DNA from: Opitutaceae bacterium | GTDB taxonomy: Bacteria > Verrucomicrobiota > Verrucomicrobiia > Opitutales > Opitutaceae | Assembly: GCA_016794785.1 (NCBI GenBank) | Contig: JAEUHC010000004.1 | Span: 124,001 to 188,000 of the forward strand | Direction: 5' to 3' | DNA: 64,000 nucleotides | In this document: positions 34,651-43,440 of the stretch, in pieces | Layout: every line of letters starts with the position of its first letter | How positions within the stretch are numbered: the stretch's first letter is position 1 | The notes under the pieces: model-generated | Seen by the model: the letters and a program-made list of their open reading frames with translations, nothing else | The model's database searches: none | Told to the model about the DNA's origin: nothing | Program-made: the position numbers and the translations under genes

Positions 34651-35643
34651 ATGAAGCCCGATCTGCCCCTGCTTTGGACCGATGTGCCGCTGCACGCCGA
34701 TGCGCTGGCGGTCCTGACCCCGCACGTGCGGCTCGCCGGGCCGAATCTGCCCGCCGCGCTCACCGGGCCAGGTGATCCGGCGGTGGCCGATGCCGCCATC
34801 GTGGGGGTGCAGCGCGCCTGGGACGCAGCGGCTTTCGCGGCGGCTCCGCGGCTGCGCGTCATCGCGCGCACGGGCATCGGCTACGATAACGTCGATGTGC
34901 CCGCCGCCGCCGCGGCCGGCATCTGCGCGCTCAACACACCCGATGCGCCCACCGAATCCACCGCCGAATTTGCCATCACGCTCATGTTCGCCGTCGCTCG
35001 CCGCGTCGCCACCGCCGATCACAATTCCAAGGCCGGCATCTGGAAGACCGACGCGTCCGTGCTCGGCTTCGACCTCGCGGGCAAGACGCTCGGGCTCGTC
35101 GGCTTCGGCCGCATCGCGCGCCGCGTGACCGAGATCGCCCGCGCCATCCGCATGGAGGTGAGCACCTTTGATCCGCTTGTGCCCGCCGCGGCGATGGCGA
35201 CCGCGGGTGCAACGCGGTGCGGCTCGCTCGAGGAACTCCTGCGCGGGACACGCGTGCTCTCCCTGCACGCCCCGTCCACGCCGGCCACGCGCGGCCTCAT
35301 CGGCGCGGCGCAGCTCGCGCTGCTCGCCCCGGGCGCAATCCTGATCAACACCGCGCGCGGCCCGCTCATCGACGAGTCCGCCGTGCTCGCCGCGTTGGAA
35401 AACGGCCGACTCGCGGGCGCCGGCCTCGACGTGTGGGACCGCGAGCCCGTCCCCGCCGATCATCCGCTCTTCCGTCACCCGCGCGTGGTCGCGACGCCAC
35501 ACATGGCGGCCTACACCGACGAAGGCCGCCGCCGCAGCCATGTGGCCGCCGCCGAGGGCGTGCTCGCGATCCTGCGCGGCGAACGCTCCCCGCTGCTCAT
35601 CGATCCCGCCATGTGGGAAAAGCGCCGCGGCGCCACGCGCTGA
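34651..35643 (+). CDS. D-isomer-specific 2-hydroxyacid dehydrogenase
   Basis: A 330-residue NAD-dependent dehydrogenase of the phosphoglycerate dehydrogenase (SerA)-like group, without the regulatory ACT domain. The Rossmann motif is GKTLGLVGFGRIARRVTEIA. The catalytic Arg is in LINTARGPLIDESAVL, the Glu in GLDVWDREPVPADHPLF and the His in VVATPHMAAYTDEGRRR. The substrate-domain segment ARTGIGYDNVDVPAAAAAGI is also typical. The ATG at 34651 matches the family N-terminus; 70 earlier open codons are upstream sequence. Its stop lies two bases from the stop of the convergent heparinase-like gene. The substrate could be 3-phosphoglycerate, a glyoxylate-type acid or a sugar acid; the sequence does not decide. 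Confidence 0.87.
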   Translation: MKPDLPLLWTDVPLHADALAVLTPHVRLAGPNLPAALTGPGDPAVADAAIVGVQRAWDAAAFAAAPRLRVIARTGIGYDNVDVPAAAAAGICALNTPDAPTESTAEFAITLMFAVARRVATADHNSKAGIWKTDASVLGFDLAGKTLGLVGFGRIARRVTEIARAIRMEVSTFDPLVPAAAMATAGATRCGSLEELLRGTRVLSLHAPSTPATRGLIGAAQLALLAPGAILINTARGPLIDESAVLAALENGRLAGAGLDVWDREPVPADHPLFRHPRVVATPHMAAYTDEGRRRSHVAAAEGVLAILRGERSPLLIDPAMWEKRRGATR

Positions 35644-35645
35644 CC

Positions 35646-37988
35646 TCAACGCGAGGTGAGCGTCACCGGCTCGGCCCCACCCGGCGCGGGAAACCGCAGC
35701 GTGTGGCGCGCGCCGCCGATCGCGACCTCGACGGTCGCGCCGCGCGCATCGCTCGTGCGCGTCGCCTCCCAGGGCACGGCCTGGCCCGCGCGGTGCGGCA
35801 CGAGCACGGTGACCACGCCCAGCTCGCGTCGTGGCTCGGTCGTGCCGGCCTCGACGTGCCAGTGGTTGGGAAATTCCCGGGACGGCGCGGGCACGAAACC
35901 ATCGGTCTGCGTGAAAGCCAGCGGCACCGGCGAGAGGCAGGCGATCTCGACGCCGGCCTTGGGCTGCGCCACGCGCAAGCGCGCGGCCCGCTCGTCGATG
36001 GCGAAGGCGCTGAGCGCATGCAGCATGAACTGGAACTTCGCCGGCTGCGGCGCGACGAGTTCGTCGTAAAGCACGATGAAGGGGTGCGCGCCTTTCACGA
36101 ACACCGCGTGCCGCACCGCGCGCTCGAGTTTCCCGCCATAGGCGGGCGTGGCGTCGCCGGCCACGTAGTCGTAGCCGGGCTTGATCTCCTCGCGGATGAA
36201 CCGCGCGGTCGAGCCGACGGAGTGCGGGATCTGGCCCTCGCCGTTCACCAGCACGGCGTTTTGCGCGCGGGTGCTGTGGACCCACTGGTAGTGAAACTTG
36301 CTGCCGTGGAGATCGCGGTAGGTGTTGGCGACGAGCAGCGCCTCGCCGTAGGCGTTCAGGAAAAATCCATTCTGCGCGTTGTGCCCGTGGCTCTGCGTGC
36401 CGAACGGGCTCGCCTTGAGCGCGAAGTGCACGTCGTCGCGGCTGTCGAGCAGCGTGGTGTGCAGGCTCGCCACGCCGATGCCGCGAAAGACCTTGGACTG
36501 CGGAATCGCCATCGGCGGCCGCACGGCGGGCAGCGGGGGGAGGTTGGCGCGGTAGAGGAAACCGAGCACACCGCCGTTCGGCTTCATGCCGCCGGTCTGC
36601 GCCCACCAATGCCAGATCGCGGCGCGGCCGCCGTCGCCACTCGCGCTGCGCGCCCGCAGGTGATATTCGAGAAAGCTCGGCGGCGTGAGGGGCCGGAACG
36701 AGAGGTCGCCGAAGCCGGCGTTGGGCGAATGCGGCGGCGCGAGGTAGAGCGGATAGTCGCCCACGTGCGCGAAGAACGGTTTCTTCAGCCCGTCGATCCC
36801 GAGCGCCGCCTGCGCGACCTGCAGCCACCACACGGCCTTGTTCTGGTAGCTGCTCCAGTAGCTCACGCCCTCGTGCCAGCCGCCGTCGTCGTCGGACCAC
36901 ACGGGATAGCAGGAGAAAAACTTGTTCACCGCGTAGTCGAGCCACTGCGGGGCCTCGGGGATTTCGTCGAGCCACGCGATGCCGGCCTCGGCGATCTTGT
37001 GCCAGGTGCGGTTGCCGTGGCTGCTGAAGGGCCGCTGGAGATGCCCCACCCCGCGGCCGATCTCGCTGCTGTTCCAGGCATCGATTCCGCGTTCGCGAAA
37101 GGCCGCCGCGATTTTCGCGCGCTCTTCCGGCGTGAACATGTCCCACGCCCAGTCGTAGGCGCGGGCGGGGCGGTAGAGCATGGGCTTGGCGGCCTCGCAG
37201 TTGAGGCCGAAGTTCGTGTTGCCCTGCGGATCCCACGCCGCGAGGTGCAGCACCCAGCGGCGCGCGGCCTCGCCGTAGGTCTTGTCGCCGGTGAGCAGAT
37301 AGACAAACGCGAGCGTCTCCGCCTCCGTGCACGCGCGCTCGGTCTGCTCGCGGTTGGGCCACCAGTATTTCACGAGTTCGGCGTTGTTCTTGTCGCGCGC
37401 CGATCCCTTGTGCGGCGGCTCCGGCGTGGGGCCGGCCCGGAGGTAGGCGTCGGCCGCCTTCTTCAACGCGGCAAACGACTCCGCCTCGCGGCCGCGCGCG
37501 AGTTCGCGCAGGCGCGGCACGTCGTCCGGGCGCATGAAGAGACGGGGATGCTGCGCCGGCACCTTGGCCCGCTGCTGCGCGATCGTCGGCATCGGCAGCA
37601 CGGTCGCCTCGGCCGGCACCACGACGCGCCGGGCCACGCTCCAGACCGACACCGCGCCCGATTTGTCCGCCATGCGGTAGCGCCAGAAATACGCGCCGGG
37701 CGCGAGCGCGCGGTCGTGCGTGTAGGTCGGCCAGGCGACGCCCTCGACGGTGGTCGTGCCCGCGGCGGGAAACGCGCGATCGGTGGAGAGCTGCACGGCA
37801 TACGTGACGGCATTGGCGGGTGCGATCCAGGTGAAGGTGGGCGGGTTCAGCGGCACGCTCGCGCCATCGGCCGGGCGGTAGCCCCATTCGTCGGGCCGCG
37901 CCGGGCGCTGGTCGAGGGGCAGCGCGGCGAAGGCGCAGGAAACGGCGAGCGTCGCGAGCGCGACGAGGGCAAGGCGGAGGGTGGTCAT
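35646..37988 (-). CDS. Secreted heparinase II/III-like protein (DUF4962 type)
   Basis: A 780-residue secreted protein with signal peptide TLRLALVALATLAVSCAFA. A fibronectin-like N-terminal part follows (PPTFTWIAPANAVTYAVQLS and GAYFWRYRMADKSGAVSVW). The next part is an alpha-toroid (PRLFMRPDDVPRLRELARGR, WNSSEIGRGVGHLQRPFSSH and GWHEGVSYWSSYQNKAVWWL). The heparinase II/III beta-domain has FGTQSHGHNAQNGFFLNAYG, whose histidine-asparagine cluster resembles the lyase active-site region. Such enzymes cleave uronic-acid-containing polysaccharides by beta-elimination. It is the last gene of the leftward cluster starting with the ECF sigma gene at 45362, separated from the DUF1501 gene by a palindromic repeat. 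The ATG at 37988 begins the signal peptide; a GTG 39 codons upstream lies in the repeat. Confidence 0.82.
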   Translation of the reverse strand: MTTLRLALVALATLAVSCAFAALPLDQRPARPDEWGYRPADGASVPLNPPTFTWIAPANAVTYAVQLSTDRAFPAAGTTTVEGVAWPTYTHDRALAPGAYFWRYRMADKSGAVSVWSVARRVVVPAEATVLPMPTIAQQRAKVPAQHPRLFMRPDDVPRLRELARGREAESFAALKKAADAYLRAGPTPEPPHKGSARDKNNAELVKYWWPNREQTERACTEAETLAFVYLLTGDKTYGEAARRWVLHLAAWDPQGNTNFGLNCEAAKPMLYRPARAYDWAWDMFTPEERAKIAAAFRERGIDAWNSSEIGRGVGHLQRPFSSHGNRTWHKIAEAGIAWLDEIPEAPQWLDYAVNKFFSCYPVWSDDDGGWHEGVSYWSSYQNKAVWWLQVAQAALGIDGLKKPFFAHVGDYPLYLAPPHSPNAGFGDLSFRPLTPPSFLEYHLRARSASGDGGRAAIWHWWAQTGGMKPNGGVLGFLYRANLPPLPAVRPPMAIPQSKVFRGIGVASLHTTLLDSRDDVHFALKASPFGTQSHGHNAQNGFFLNAYGEALLVANTYRDLHGSKFHYQWVHSTRAQNAVLVNGEGQIPHSVGSTARFIREEIKPGYDYVAGDATPAYGGKLERAVRHAVFVKGAHPFIVLYDELVAPQPAKFQFMLHALSAFAIDERAARLRVAQPKAGVEIACLSPVPLAFTQTDGFVPAPSREFPNHWHVEAGTTEPRRELGVVTVLVPHRAGQAVPWEATRTSDARGATVEVAIGGARHTLRFPAPGGAEPVTLTSR

Positions 37989-38050
37989 CGCGAGAAAAAG
38001 GAAACGTCCCGCCTCGCCAGACGCGAGCCATGAGCGCTCGCCGTCAGCCG

Positions 38051-38117
38051 TAGGGCGGGTCTGTGGCCCGCCTTTTCGCGCGTTGAGTGATCCAGGGCGG
38101 GTCACAGACCCGCCCTA
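38051..38117. repeat. REP-like inverted repeat, complete copy
   Basis: TAGGGCGGGTCTGTG (38051-38065) pairs perfectly with CACAGACCCGCCCTA (38103-38117). The right half, AGGGCGGGT-CACAG-ACCCGCCCT (38094-38116), is also a hairpin by itself. TTCGCGCGTT in the centre is shared with the copy near 8130. It ends one base before the DUF1501 stop codon. Confidence 0.78.
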
Positions 38118-38118
38118 C

Positions 38119-39546
38119 CTACGCCTTCGCGATTCCGCGGTAAACCTTGCCCTCGTTCAGATCCACGCGCTCGGGGCGGCCTTGGTGGTGGTAGATGAGC
38201 TTCGTGTGATCCACGCCGAGCAGGTGCATGATGGTCGCGTGCAGATCGTGGACGTGGAGCTTGTCCTTCACGGCGTAGAGGCCGAGGTCGTCGGTCTCGC
38301 CGATGCTCTGGCCGCCGCGCACGCCGCCGCCGGCCATCCACATCGTGAAGCCGCCGGGGTTGTGATCGCGGCCGCCCGTCTGCTCGGCCATCGGCGTGCG
38401 GCCGAATTCGCCGCCCCAGATCACGAGCGTCTCGTCGAGCAGGCCACGGGCCTTCAAGTCGGCGAGCAGGCCGGCGATGGGTTTGTCCACGGAGCGGCAG
38501 AGGGCGCTGTGGCTTTTTTCGAGCTGCGTGTGGCTGTCCCAGCCGCTGCCGGCGCCGCTGTAGAGTTGCACAAAGCGCACGCCGTGCTCGACGAGCCGGC
38601 GCGCGAGCAGGCAGTTGCGGCCAAAGACCGCCGTCTCTTTTTCGTCGAGGCCGTAGAGCGTCTTCGTTGCGGCGGTCTCCTTGGAGAGATCGACGGTGCC
38701 GGGGGCCTCGGCCTGCATGGCGTAGGCGAGTTCGTAGCTGCGGATGCGGGCCTCGAGCTCGGTGTTGTCGGCTCGCGGGGCGGCGTGGGCGCGGTTGAGC
38801 GACGCGAGGAGGTCGAGCTTGTCGCGCTGGCGCGCGTCGTCGTGGTTTTTCGGGTTTTGCAGGTTGCGGATCGGCGAGCCGGTGGCGCTGAACTCCACGC
38901 CTTGGTGCACGGCGGGCATGAAGCCCGTGCCCCAGTTGCGCACGCCGTTCACGACTTCCTTCTCGCTGTCCTTGATGACGACGAAGCCGGGGAGGTTTTT
39001 GTTCTCCGTGCCGAGGCCGTAGTCCACCCACGCGCCGAGCGAGGGCCGGCCGCCGAAGACGGAGCCGGTGTTCATCTGGCAGACGCCGCCGGCATGGTTG
39101 ATGCCGTCGGACACGCACGACTTGATCACCGCAAGATCGTCGGCGTGCGTGGCGACGTGCGGGAACCAGTCGGAAACCCAGAGCCCGCTCTGCCCGTGCT
39201 GCGCCCATTTGCGCGGGCTGCCCATGATCGGGGACTTGGATTCGCCCATCGCGAGAATCGGCGGCTTGAAGCTCGCGGGGAGCTGCTGGCCATTGAGCTC
39301 GTTGATGAGCGGCTTGCGGTCGAAGGTGTCGAGGTGGCTCGGCCCGCCCTCCATGAAAAGGAAGATGACGTTCTTCGCCCGGCCCGCGCGTCCCGTGAGC
39401 GCGGCGCTCGCCCGCGTGAGCCCGCCATCCGCCGCGAACAACGGCGACCGTGTGAGCGCCGCGAGCGCGACCGCGCCAAACCCGCAGCCGGCTGTGCGGA
39501 GGAAATCACGGCGGGAGGAAACGGGTGTGTAGTTGTGGCAGGGCAT
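38119..39546 (-). CDS. Tat-exported DUF1501 protein
   Basis: A 475-residue DUF1501 protein of the alkaline-phosphatase/sulfatase fold. The Tat signal is PVSSRRDFLRTAGCGFGAVA, ending around SPLFA-ADG. Family segments are VIFLFMEGGPSHLDTFDRKP, SDGINHAGGVCQMNTGSVFG, DETLVIWGGEFGRTPMAEQT, GRDHNPGGFTMWMAGGGVRG and MHLLGVDHTKLIYHHQGRPE. It would normally form a two-gene unit with the cytochrome/DUF1549/DUF1553 gene upstream. Here that partner (40156-43305) is separated by a 531-base AT-richer gene. The reaction of DUF1501 proteins is not established. Confidence 0.88.
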   Translation of the reverse strand: MPCHNYTPVSSRRDFLRTAGCGFGAVALAALTRSPLFAADGGLTRASAALTGRAGRAKNVIFLFMEGGPSHLDTFDRKPLINELNGQQLPASFKPPILAMGESKSPIMGSPRKWAQHGQSGLWVSDWFPHVATHADDLAVIKSCVSDGINHAGGVCQMNTGSVFGGRPSLGAWVDYGLGTENKNLPGFVVIKDSEKEVVNGVRNWGTGFMPAVHQGVEFSATGSPIRNLQNPKNHDDARQRDKLDLLASLNRAHAAPRADNTELEARIRSYELAYAMQAEAPGTVDLSKETAATKTLYGLDEKETAVFGRNCLLARRLVEHGVRFVQLYSGAGSGWDSHTQLEKSHSALCRSVDKPIAGLLADLKARGLLDETLVIWGGEFGRTPMAEQTGGRDHNPGGFTMWMAGGGVRGGQSIGETDDLGLYAVKDKLHVHDLHATIMHLLGVDHTKLIYHHQGRPERVDLNEGKVYRGIAKA

Positions 39547-39594
39547 GGGGAGTAGATTTCTAAAAATTGCGATGGGCTTGAGAATTACTCGTGT

Positions 39595-40125
39595 TCAAAC
39601 CGCACCGACCTTCGAGCACTCAAGCGCATACGAAGCATTTCCATTGTCGTCTTCCCAAGCATTCGTGCGATCGATTTCAATTTCCGAGAACCGGGTTTCG
39701 TCTCGCACGAAATATCTAGGTTTCTCCTCTATGAGCGGTGTGGTCTGCCTAAAAATGCGATCAATCCTCCATTCACATTTGATCTTCGGGATATTAGGCG
39801 ATCGCTCCCAATTTTCGGAATACATGAACGGGTCGATGCCGACAAAAAAATCTCCGTCAATCCATACTCCAACATCGGCCGCGATCCCCTGTTCAGAATA
39901 GGCGAGGTGACCAAAGTCGATTACGGTAAGGTTGTCCTTCTTAAACGTGATGCGCGCGGAAAGGTCGTAGTCACAACCCTTCCGAAGGGTGCATCTGCTG
40001 ACGCCTTCGCCCCTAATGGAAAAGTTCTTTGCGTAGAACTCTAAGGCAAAACACCGCACGTCGCCGACCGAGAAATCGGGATAATTGCCATCTTGGATGA
40101 TCCACGCATCAAGGCCGATTCTCAT
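39595..40125 (-). CDS. AT-richer hypothetical protein inserted in a DUF1501 operon
   Basis: A 176-residue protein of unknown family. The N-terminus reads MRIGLDAWIIQDGNYPDFSV, followed by DVRCFALEFYAKNF, then TVIDFGHLAYSEQGIAADVG and VWIDGDFFVGIDPFMYSEN. It is rich in aromatic and acidic residues and seems beta-rich and cytosolic. Its composition differs sharply from its neighbours: third positions are often A or T and phenylalanine, isoleucine and lysine are frequent. This points to recent acquisition. It lies 30 bases after the cytochrome/DUF1553 gene and 48 bases before the DUF1501 gene, interrupting a pair that is adjacent elsewhere in this window. An immunity-protein-like role can be imagined from size and context but is not supported by any motif. 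Confidence 0.68.
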   Translation of the reverse strand: MRIGLDAWIIQDGNYPDFSVGDVRCFALEFYAKNFSIRGEGVSRCTLRKGCDYDLSARITFKKDNLTVIDFGHLAYSEQGIAADVGVWIDGDFFVGIDPFMYSENWERSPNIPKIKCEWRIDRIFRQTTPLIEEKPRYFVRDETRFSEIEIDRTNAWEDDNGNASYALECSKVGAV

Positions 40126-40155
40126 GTCTCGATTGTGACATTTCCATATGCCGCC

Positions 40156-43100
40156 TCAGTGCAGGTGCAAAAACTCATTCGAGTTCAGCAGCACGTGGGC
40201 GAGGTCGGTCATGGCGCGGATGCGCGGGTCGGGGCTCTCGGCGTTGCTGGCGCCGGCCTGCCATTCGTAGCCGGCGGGGAGCGGGCGGCGGGCGTCCCAC
40301 GTCATCGCGCCGAGCGCGGGCCAGCGCGAGGGCTCGGCGGAGAGCGCGGCTTCGTCGAGCAGGCCGGGAGCCACGCGCACGGCGTCGATGCGGCCGTCGA
40401 ACTGGTGCGGGCCGCGGCGGTAGAGGCCGCCGATCACGGGCGAGGCGGCGCCGGCGCCCAGCTTGCCGACGAGCGAGTGCTTCGCCGTCGCGGTGCGCGG
40501 CGCGGCCTCGGGCGTGGCGAGGTCGCGCACGACAAACGACACCGCGCCCTCCGTGCACGAGATGCGCGCGGCGACGTGGTAGGTCCGGCCCGGATCGAGC
40601 ACGACGCCGGACGGCACGACCTCGTAGGCGGTGTTCATGTTGGGATCCTCGCCGACGAGCTGCACGATCAGGTTGCCGGGCTTGTAGGCGGATTTTTTCC
40701 CGGTCACGCCGAGCGCCCAGCCGTGCGAGTCGAGGGAGAGTTTCTCCCCGTTCCAGCGCGAGGCGATCACGCGGACGGAGGCGGCGGGGTCGAGGCTGGC
40801 GAGATTCACGACGGCCTCGACGGTGAAATCGTCGCCCTCGCGCGGCGCGCCGCGCACGAGGAGGCGCTCCTGCGCGGTGTTCTCGTGGAAGAGGCCGGCC
40901 GCGGCGCGCGCGTGCTCGGCCGTGATGGCGGGCGAGGCCTGATCGGCGGCGGGGCGGCCGGCGGCCTGCCGGCGCGCGAGGAAATCCTCCGCGCCCTTTT
41001 TCTCGTCCGCGGTCGGCGGCCGGCCGAGCACGGCCTGCCACGCGCCCTCGACCGAGGTGACGCGCGCGCCGAGCCGGCGGGCGCGGGCGAGCGGCCAGTC
41101 GCCGTTGGCAAATAGCAGCGCCTGCAACGGCGTCGCGGTCACCTGCCGCTCGGCGCTGCTGGAGAAACCGGCGGGGGCGTCGAGCACGCGGAGGAGTTCG
41201 TTGGGCGCGTTGCGGCGCTTGGTAGTGTAGATCGTGCGGCGGGGGGAGAGGTTGGCGTCGGCGGGCGGGCCGCCGGCGGCGAGATCGAGTTCGCCGGAGG
41301 CGGCGAGCATGGCGTCGCGCACCTGCTCGGCGTCGAGCCGGCGGGGGCTGAAGCGCCAGAGGAACTTGTTCGTGGGATCGACGAGGGCCGCGGTGCCGGC
41401 GACGGGGACGCGCGCGGTCTGGCGGTAGGTGGCGGAGAGCAGAATCTCGCGGTGCAGCTGCTTGAAGCTCCAGCCCGACGCGACGAAGCGCCGCGCGAGC
41501 CAGTCGAGCAGCTCGGGGTGCGTGGGCTTCTCGCCGAGCTTGCCGAGGTCGTTGGGCGTGCCGGCGATCCCGCGGCCGAAATGATACTGCCACACGCGGT
41601 TCACGATGGTGCGCGTGGCGAGAGGGTTGTCGGGCCGCGTGATCCAGGCGGCGAGCGCGGTGCGGCGGCCGGTGGAGTTTTCGAGCGGCGTGATGGCGGG
41701 GGCCTCGGGCGCGATGAGCGTGAGGAAACCGGGGGCGATCTCGCGCTCCCCGCCGCGGCGGCCCTTCATGAGCGTGGGCGGCGCGGTGCGGCCGGCGTCG
41801 GTCGCGACAAAGGCCTCGGGCAGGGGCGCGGGCTTGAGATCGTCGAATTTCTTCAGCTCGGCCTGCAGCTCGGCGTAGCGCTGCTTGGACTCGGGGGTCT
41901 TGAGCGCCTTCTGCGGATCGTAGCGCTCGATCTCGTAGTCGAGCTGGCGCTCGGCGATGGTCGCGAGCACATGCTCCAGCGGATCGCGGCGCGCGACGGG
42001 CTTGTCCATCATGGCCTGGATGTCGTCGGTGAATCGCTCGTGCGCGCGGCGGACGAGGCGGGCGCGCTCCGCGCCGATCAGTTCCTCAATCTGGCGGCGG
42101 ATCCCGGCGGTGGCGGTTTCCCACGCGGCTTGTTTTTGCGCGTGCGCGGCCTGTTCGGCGGGCGTGGCGAGCTTCAGGTCGCTGCGCCAGAGCACGCCCT
42201 CGAAAAAGGCGCGCAGCGCGAAATAATCCTTCTGCAAAATCGGGTCGAACTTGTGGTCGTGGCACCGTGCGCACTGGAAGCTGAGGCCGAGGAAAACCTC
42301 GCCGGCGTTGGCCGTGATGTCGTCCACGATGAGGCTGGCCTGGCCGCGCACGTCGCGCTGGTTCCACTCGTAGATGCCGTTGCGCAGGTAGGAGGTCGCC
42401 ACGAGCACCTCGGGATCGCCGGCCGCGATCTCGTCGCCGGCGAGCTGCGCGCGGACGAAGCGGTCATACGGCAGATCGGCGTTGAGGCTGCGGATCACCC
42501 AGTCGCGGTAATGCCACGCCGCCGGGCGGAGGAAGTCGCCGCGGTAGCCGTCGCTGTCGGCGTAGCGCACGAGGTCGAGCCAGTGCTGCGCCCAGCGCTC
42601 GCCGTAGCGCGGACTCGCGAGCAATTCGTCCACGAGGCGCGCGTAGGCGTCGGGCCGGCGGTCGGCGACAAAGGCCTGCAACTGCTCCGCCGTCGGCGGG
42701 AGGCCGTGAAGATCGAACGTGAGCCGCCGCAGCAATTCCTCGCGGCCGGCCTCGGGCGCGGGCGCGAGTTTCAGCTCGGCGTGCTTGGCGGCGATGAAGC
42801 GGTCGAGGTCGCCGCGGACCCATTGCGCGGCGGGACCGGCGGGCGTGGGCGGAGCCGGATTCGCGAGGGGCTGAAAGGTCCAATATGCGCGCTGCTCCGC
42901 GGTGAAACCGTGTTCGTCCACGGCGGCGCCCGCGACGGCTTCGGGGCCGGCGGGCCACGGCGCGCCCATCGCCACCCACTTTTCCAAAATCGCCACCTCG
43001 CTGGCCGGCAGCGGATCATCGGGCGGCATCGCGAGGTCGGGATCCGTGCGGCGCACGGCCTGGATGAGGAGCGAATCGCCGAGGGGCTGGCCCGCGGTGA

Positions 43101-43305
43101 AGAGCGGGCCGCCGTCGCCGCCCTTGGCAAAGCGCGCGGCGGAATCGAGGCGCAGGCCGGACTTATGCTTCTTCTCGCCGTGGCATTCGTAGCAACGGTT
43201 GGCGAGCAGCGGGCGAACCTCGTTTTCGAAAAACGCGTGCTGCGCGCGCACCGCCGTGTCGTCGGCCGCGGGCGCGGAAAAAAGCCCGCACACGGCGAAA
43301 ACCAT
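40156..43305 (-). CDS. Planctomycete-type cytochrome / DUF1549 / LamG / DUF1553 protein
   Basis: A 1049-residue exported protein with a short hydrophobic leader (MVFAVCGLFSAPA). The planctomycete cytochrome c domain has heme motif Cys38-Tyr-Glu-Cys41-His42 and LRLDSAARFAKGGDGGPLFT. DUF1549 follows (DLDRFIAAKHAELKL, LLRRLTFDLHGLPPTAEQLQ and SPRYGERWAQHWLDLVRYAD), then a second heme motif (FQCARCHDHKFDPILQKDYF). DUF1553 is marked by IVNRVWQYHFGRGIAGTPND. Near the C-terminus is a LamG-like insert (FTVEAVVNLASLDPAASVRV, FDGRIDAVRVAPGLLDEAAL), which suggests carbohydrate binding. The start is uncertain: ATG 43305 is used, but GTG 43332, ATG 43407, GTG 43419 and TTG 43428 are in frame. The first two give typical leaders; the others read through an inverted repeat. 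Confidence 0.82.
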   Translation of the reverse strand: MVFAVCGLFSAPAADDTAVRAQHAFFENEVRPLLANRCYECHGEKKHKSGLRLDSAARFAKGGDGGPLFTAGQPLGDSLLIQAVRRTDPDLAMPPDDPLPASEVAILEKWVAMGAPWPAGPEAVAGAAVDEHGFTAEQRAYWTFQPLANPAPPTPAGPAAQWVRGDLDRFIAAKHAELKLAPAPEAGREELLRRLTFDLHGLPPTAEQLQAFVADRRPDAYARLVDELLASPRYGERWAQHWLDLVRYADSDGYRGDFLRPAAWHYRDWVIRSLNADLPYDRFVRAQLAGDEIAAGDPEVLVATSYLRNGIYEWNQRDVRGQASLIVDDITANAGEVFLGLSFQCARCHDHKFDPILQKDYFALRAFFEGVLWRSDLKLATPAEQAAHAQKQAAWETATAGIRRQIEELIGAERARLVRRAHERFTDDIQAMMDKPVARRDPLEHVLATIAERQLDYEIERYDPQKALKTPESKQRYAELQAELKKFDDLKPAPLPEAFVATDAGRTAPPTLMKGRRGGEREIAPGFLTLIAPEAPAITPLENSTGRRTALAAWITRPDNPLATRTIVNRVWQYHFGRGIAGTPNDLGKLGEKPTHPELLDWLARRFVASGWSFKQLHREILLSATYRQTARVPVAGTAALVDPTNKFLWRFSPRRLDAEQVRDAMLAASGELDLAAGGPPADANLSPRRTIYTTKRRNAPNELLRVLDAPAGFSSSAERQVTATPLQALLFANGDWPLARARRLGARVTSVEGAWQAVLGRPPTADEKKGAEDFLARRQAAGRPAADQASPAITAEHARAAAGLFHENTAQERLLVRGAPREGDDFTVEAVVNLASLDPAASVRVIASRWNGEKLSLDSHGWALGVTGKKSAYKPGNLIVQLVGEDPNMNTAYEVVPSGVVLDPGRTYHVAARISCTEGAVSFVVRDLATPEAAPRTATAKHSLVGKLGAGAASPVIGGLYRRGPHQFDGRIDAVRVAPGLLDEAALSAEPSRWPALGAMTWDARRPLPAGYEWQAGASNAESPDPRIRAMTDLAHVLLNSNEFLHLH

Positions 43306-43315
43306 CAAAACTTGC

Positions 43316-43387
43316 AGGCGGGGTGCCCTCACCCCGCGGGATGCGACAGGCGCACGCGAAAATCCGCGGGGTGAGGGCACCCCGCCT
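43316..43387. repeat. Perfect 24-base inverted repeat
   Basis: The left arm (43316-43339) begins AGGCGGGGTGCCCTCACC. The right arm (43364-43387) is its exact reverse complement, with a 24-base spacer. It lies across the 5' region of the cytochrome/DUF1549 gene, and the possible GTG start at 43332 is inside an arm. The architecture resembles other REP-like repeats in this window but the sequence differs. Confidence 0.82.
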
Positions 43388-43440
43388 ACATCGGATCGTT
43401 GCAACATCGGGTTATTCACTGGGGGCAAGGGATGATGGCG

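Noticed and set aside
39533..39901. A 122-residue forward frame opposite the AT-richer hypothetical gene
   Set aside because: The reverse frame at 39595-40125 is longer, fills the gap between two co-directional genes and has a protein-like composition.
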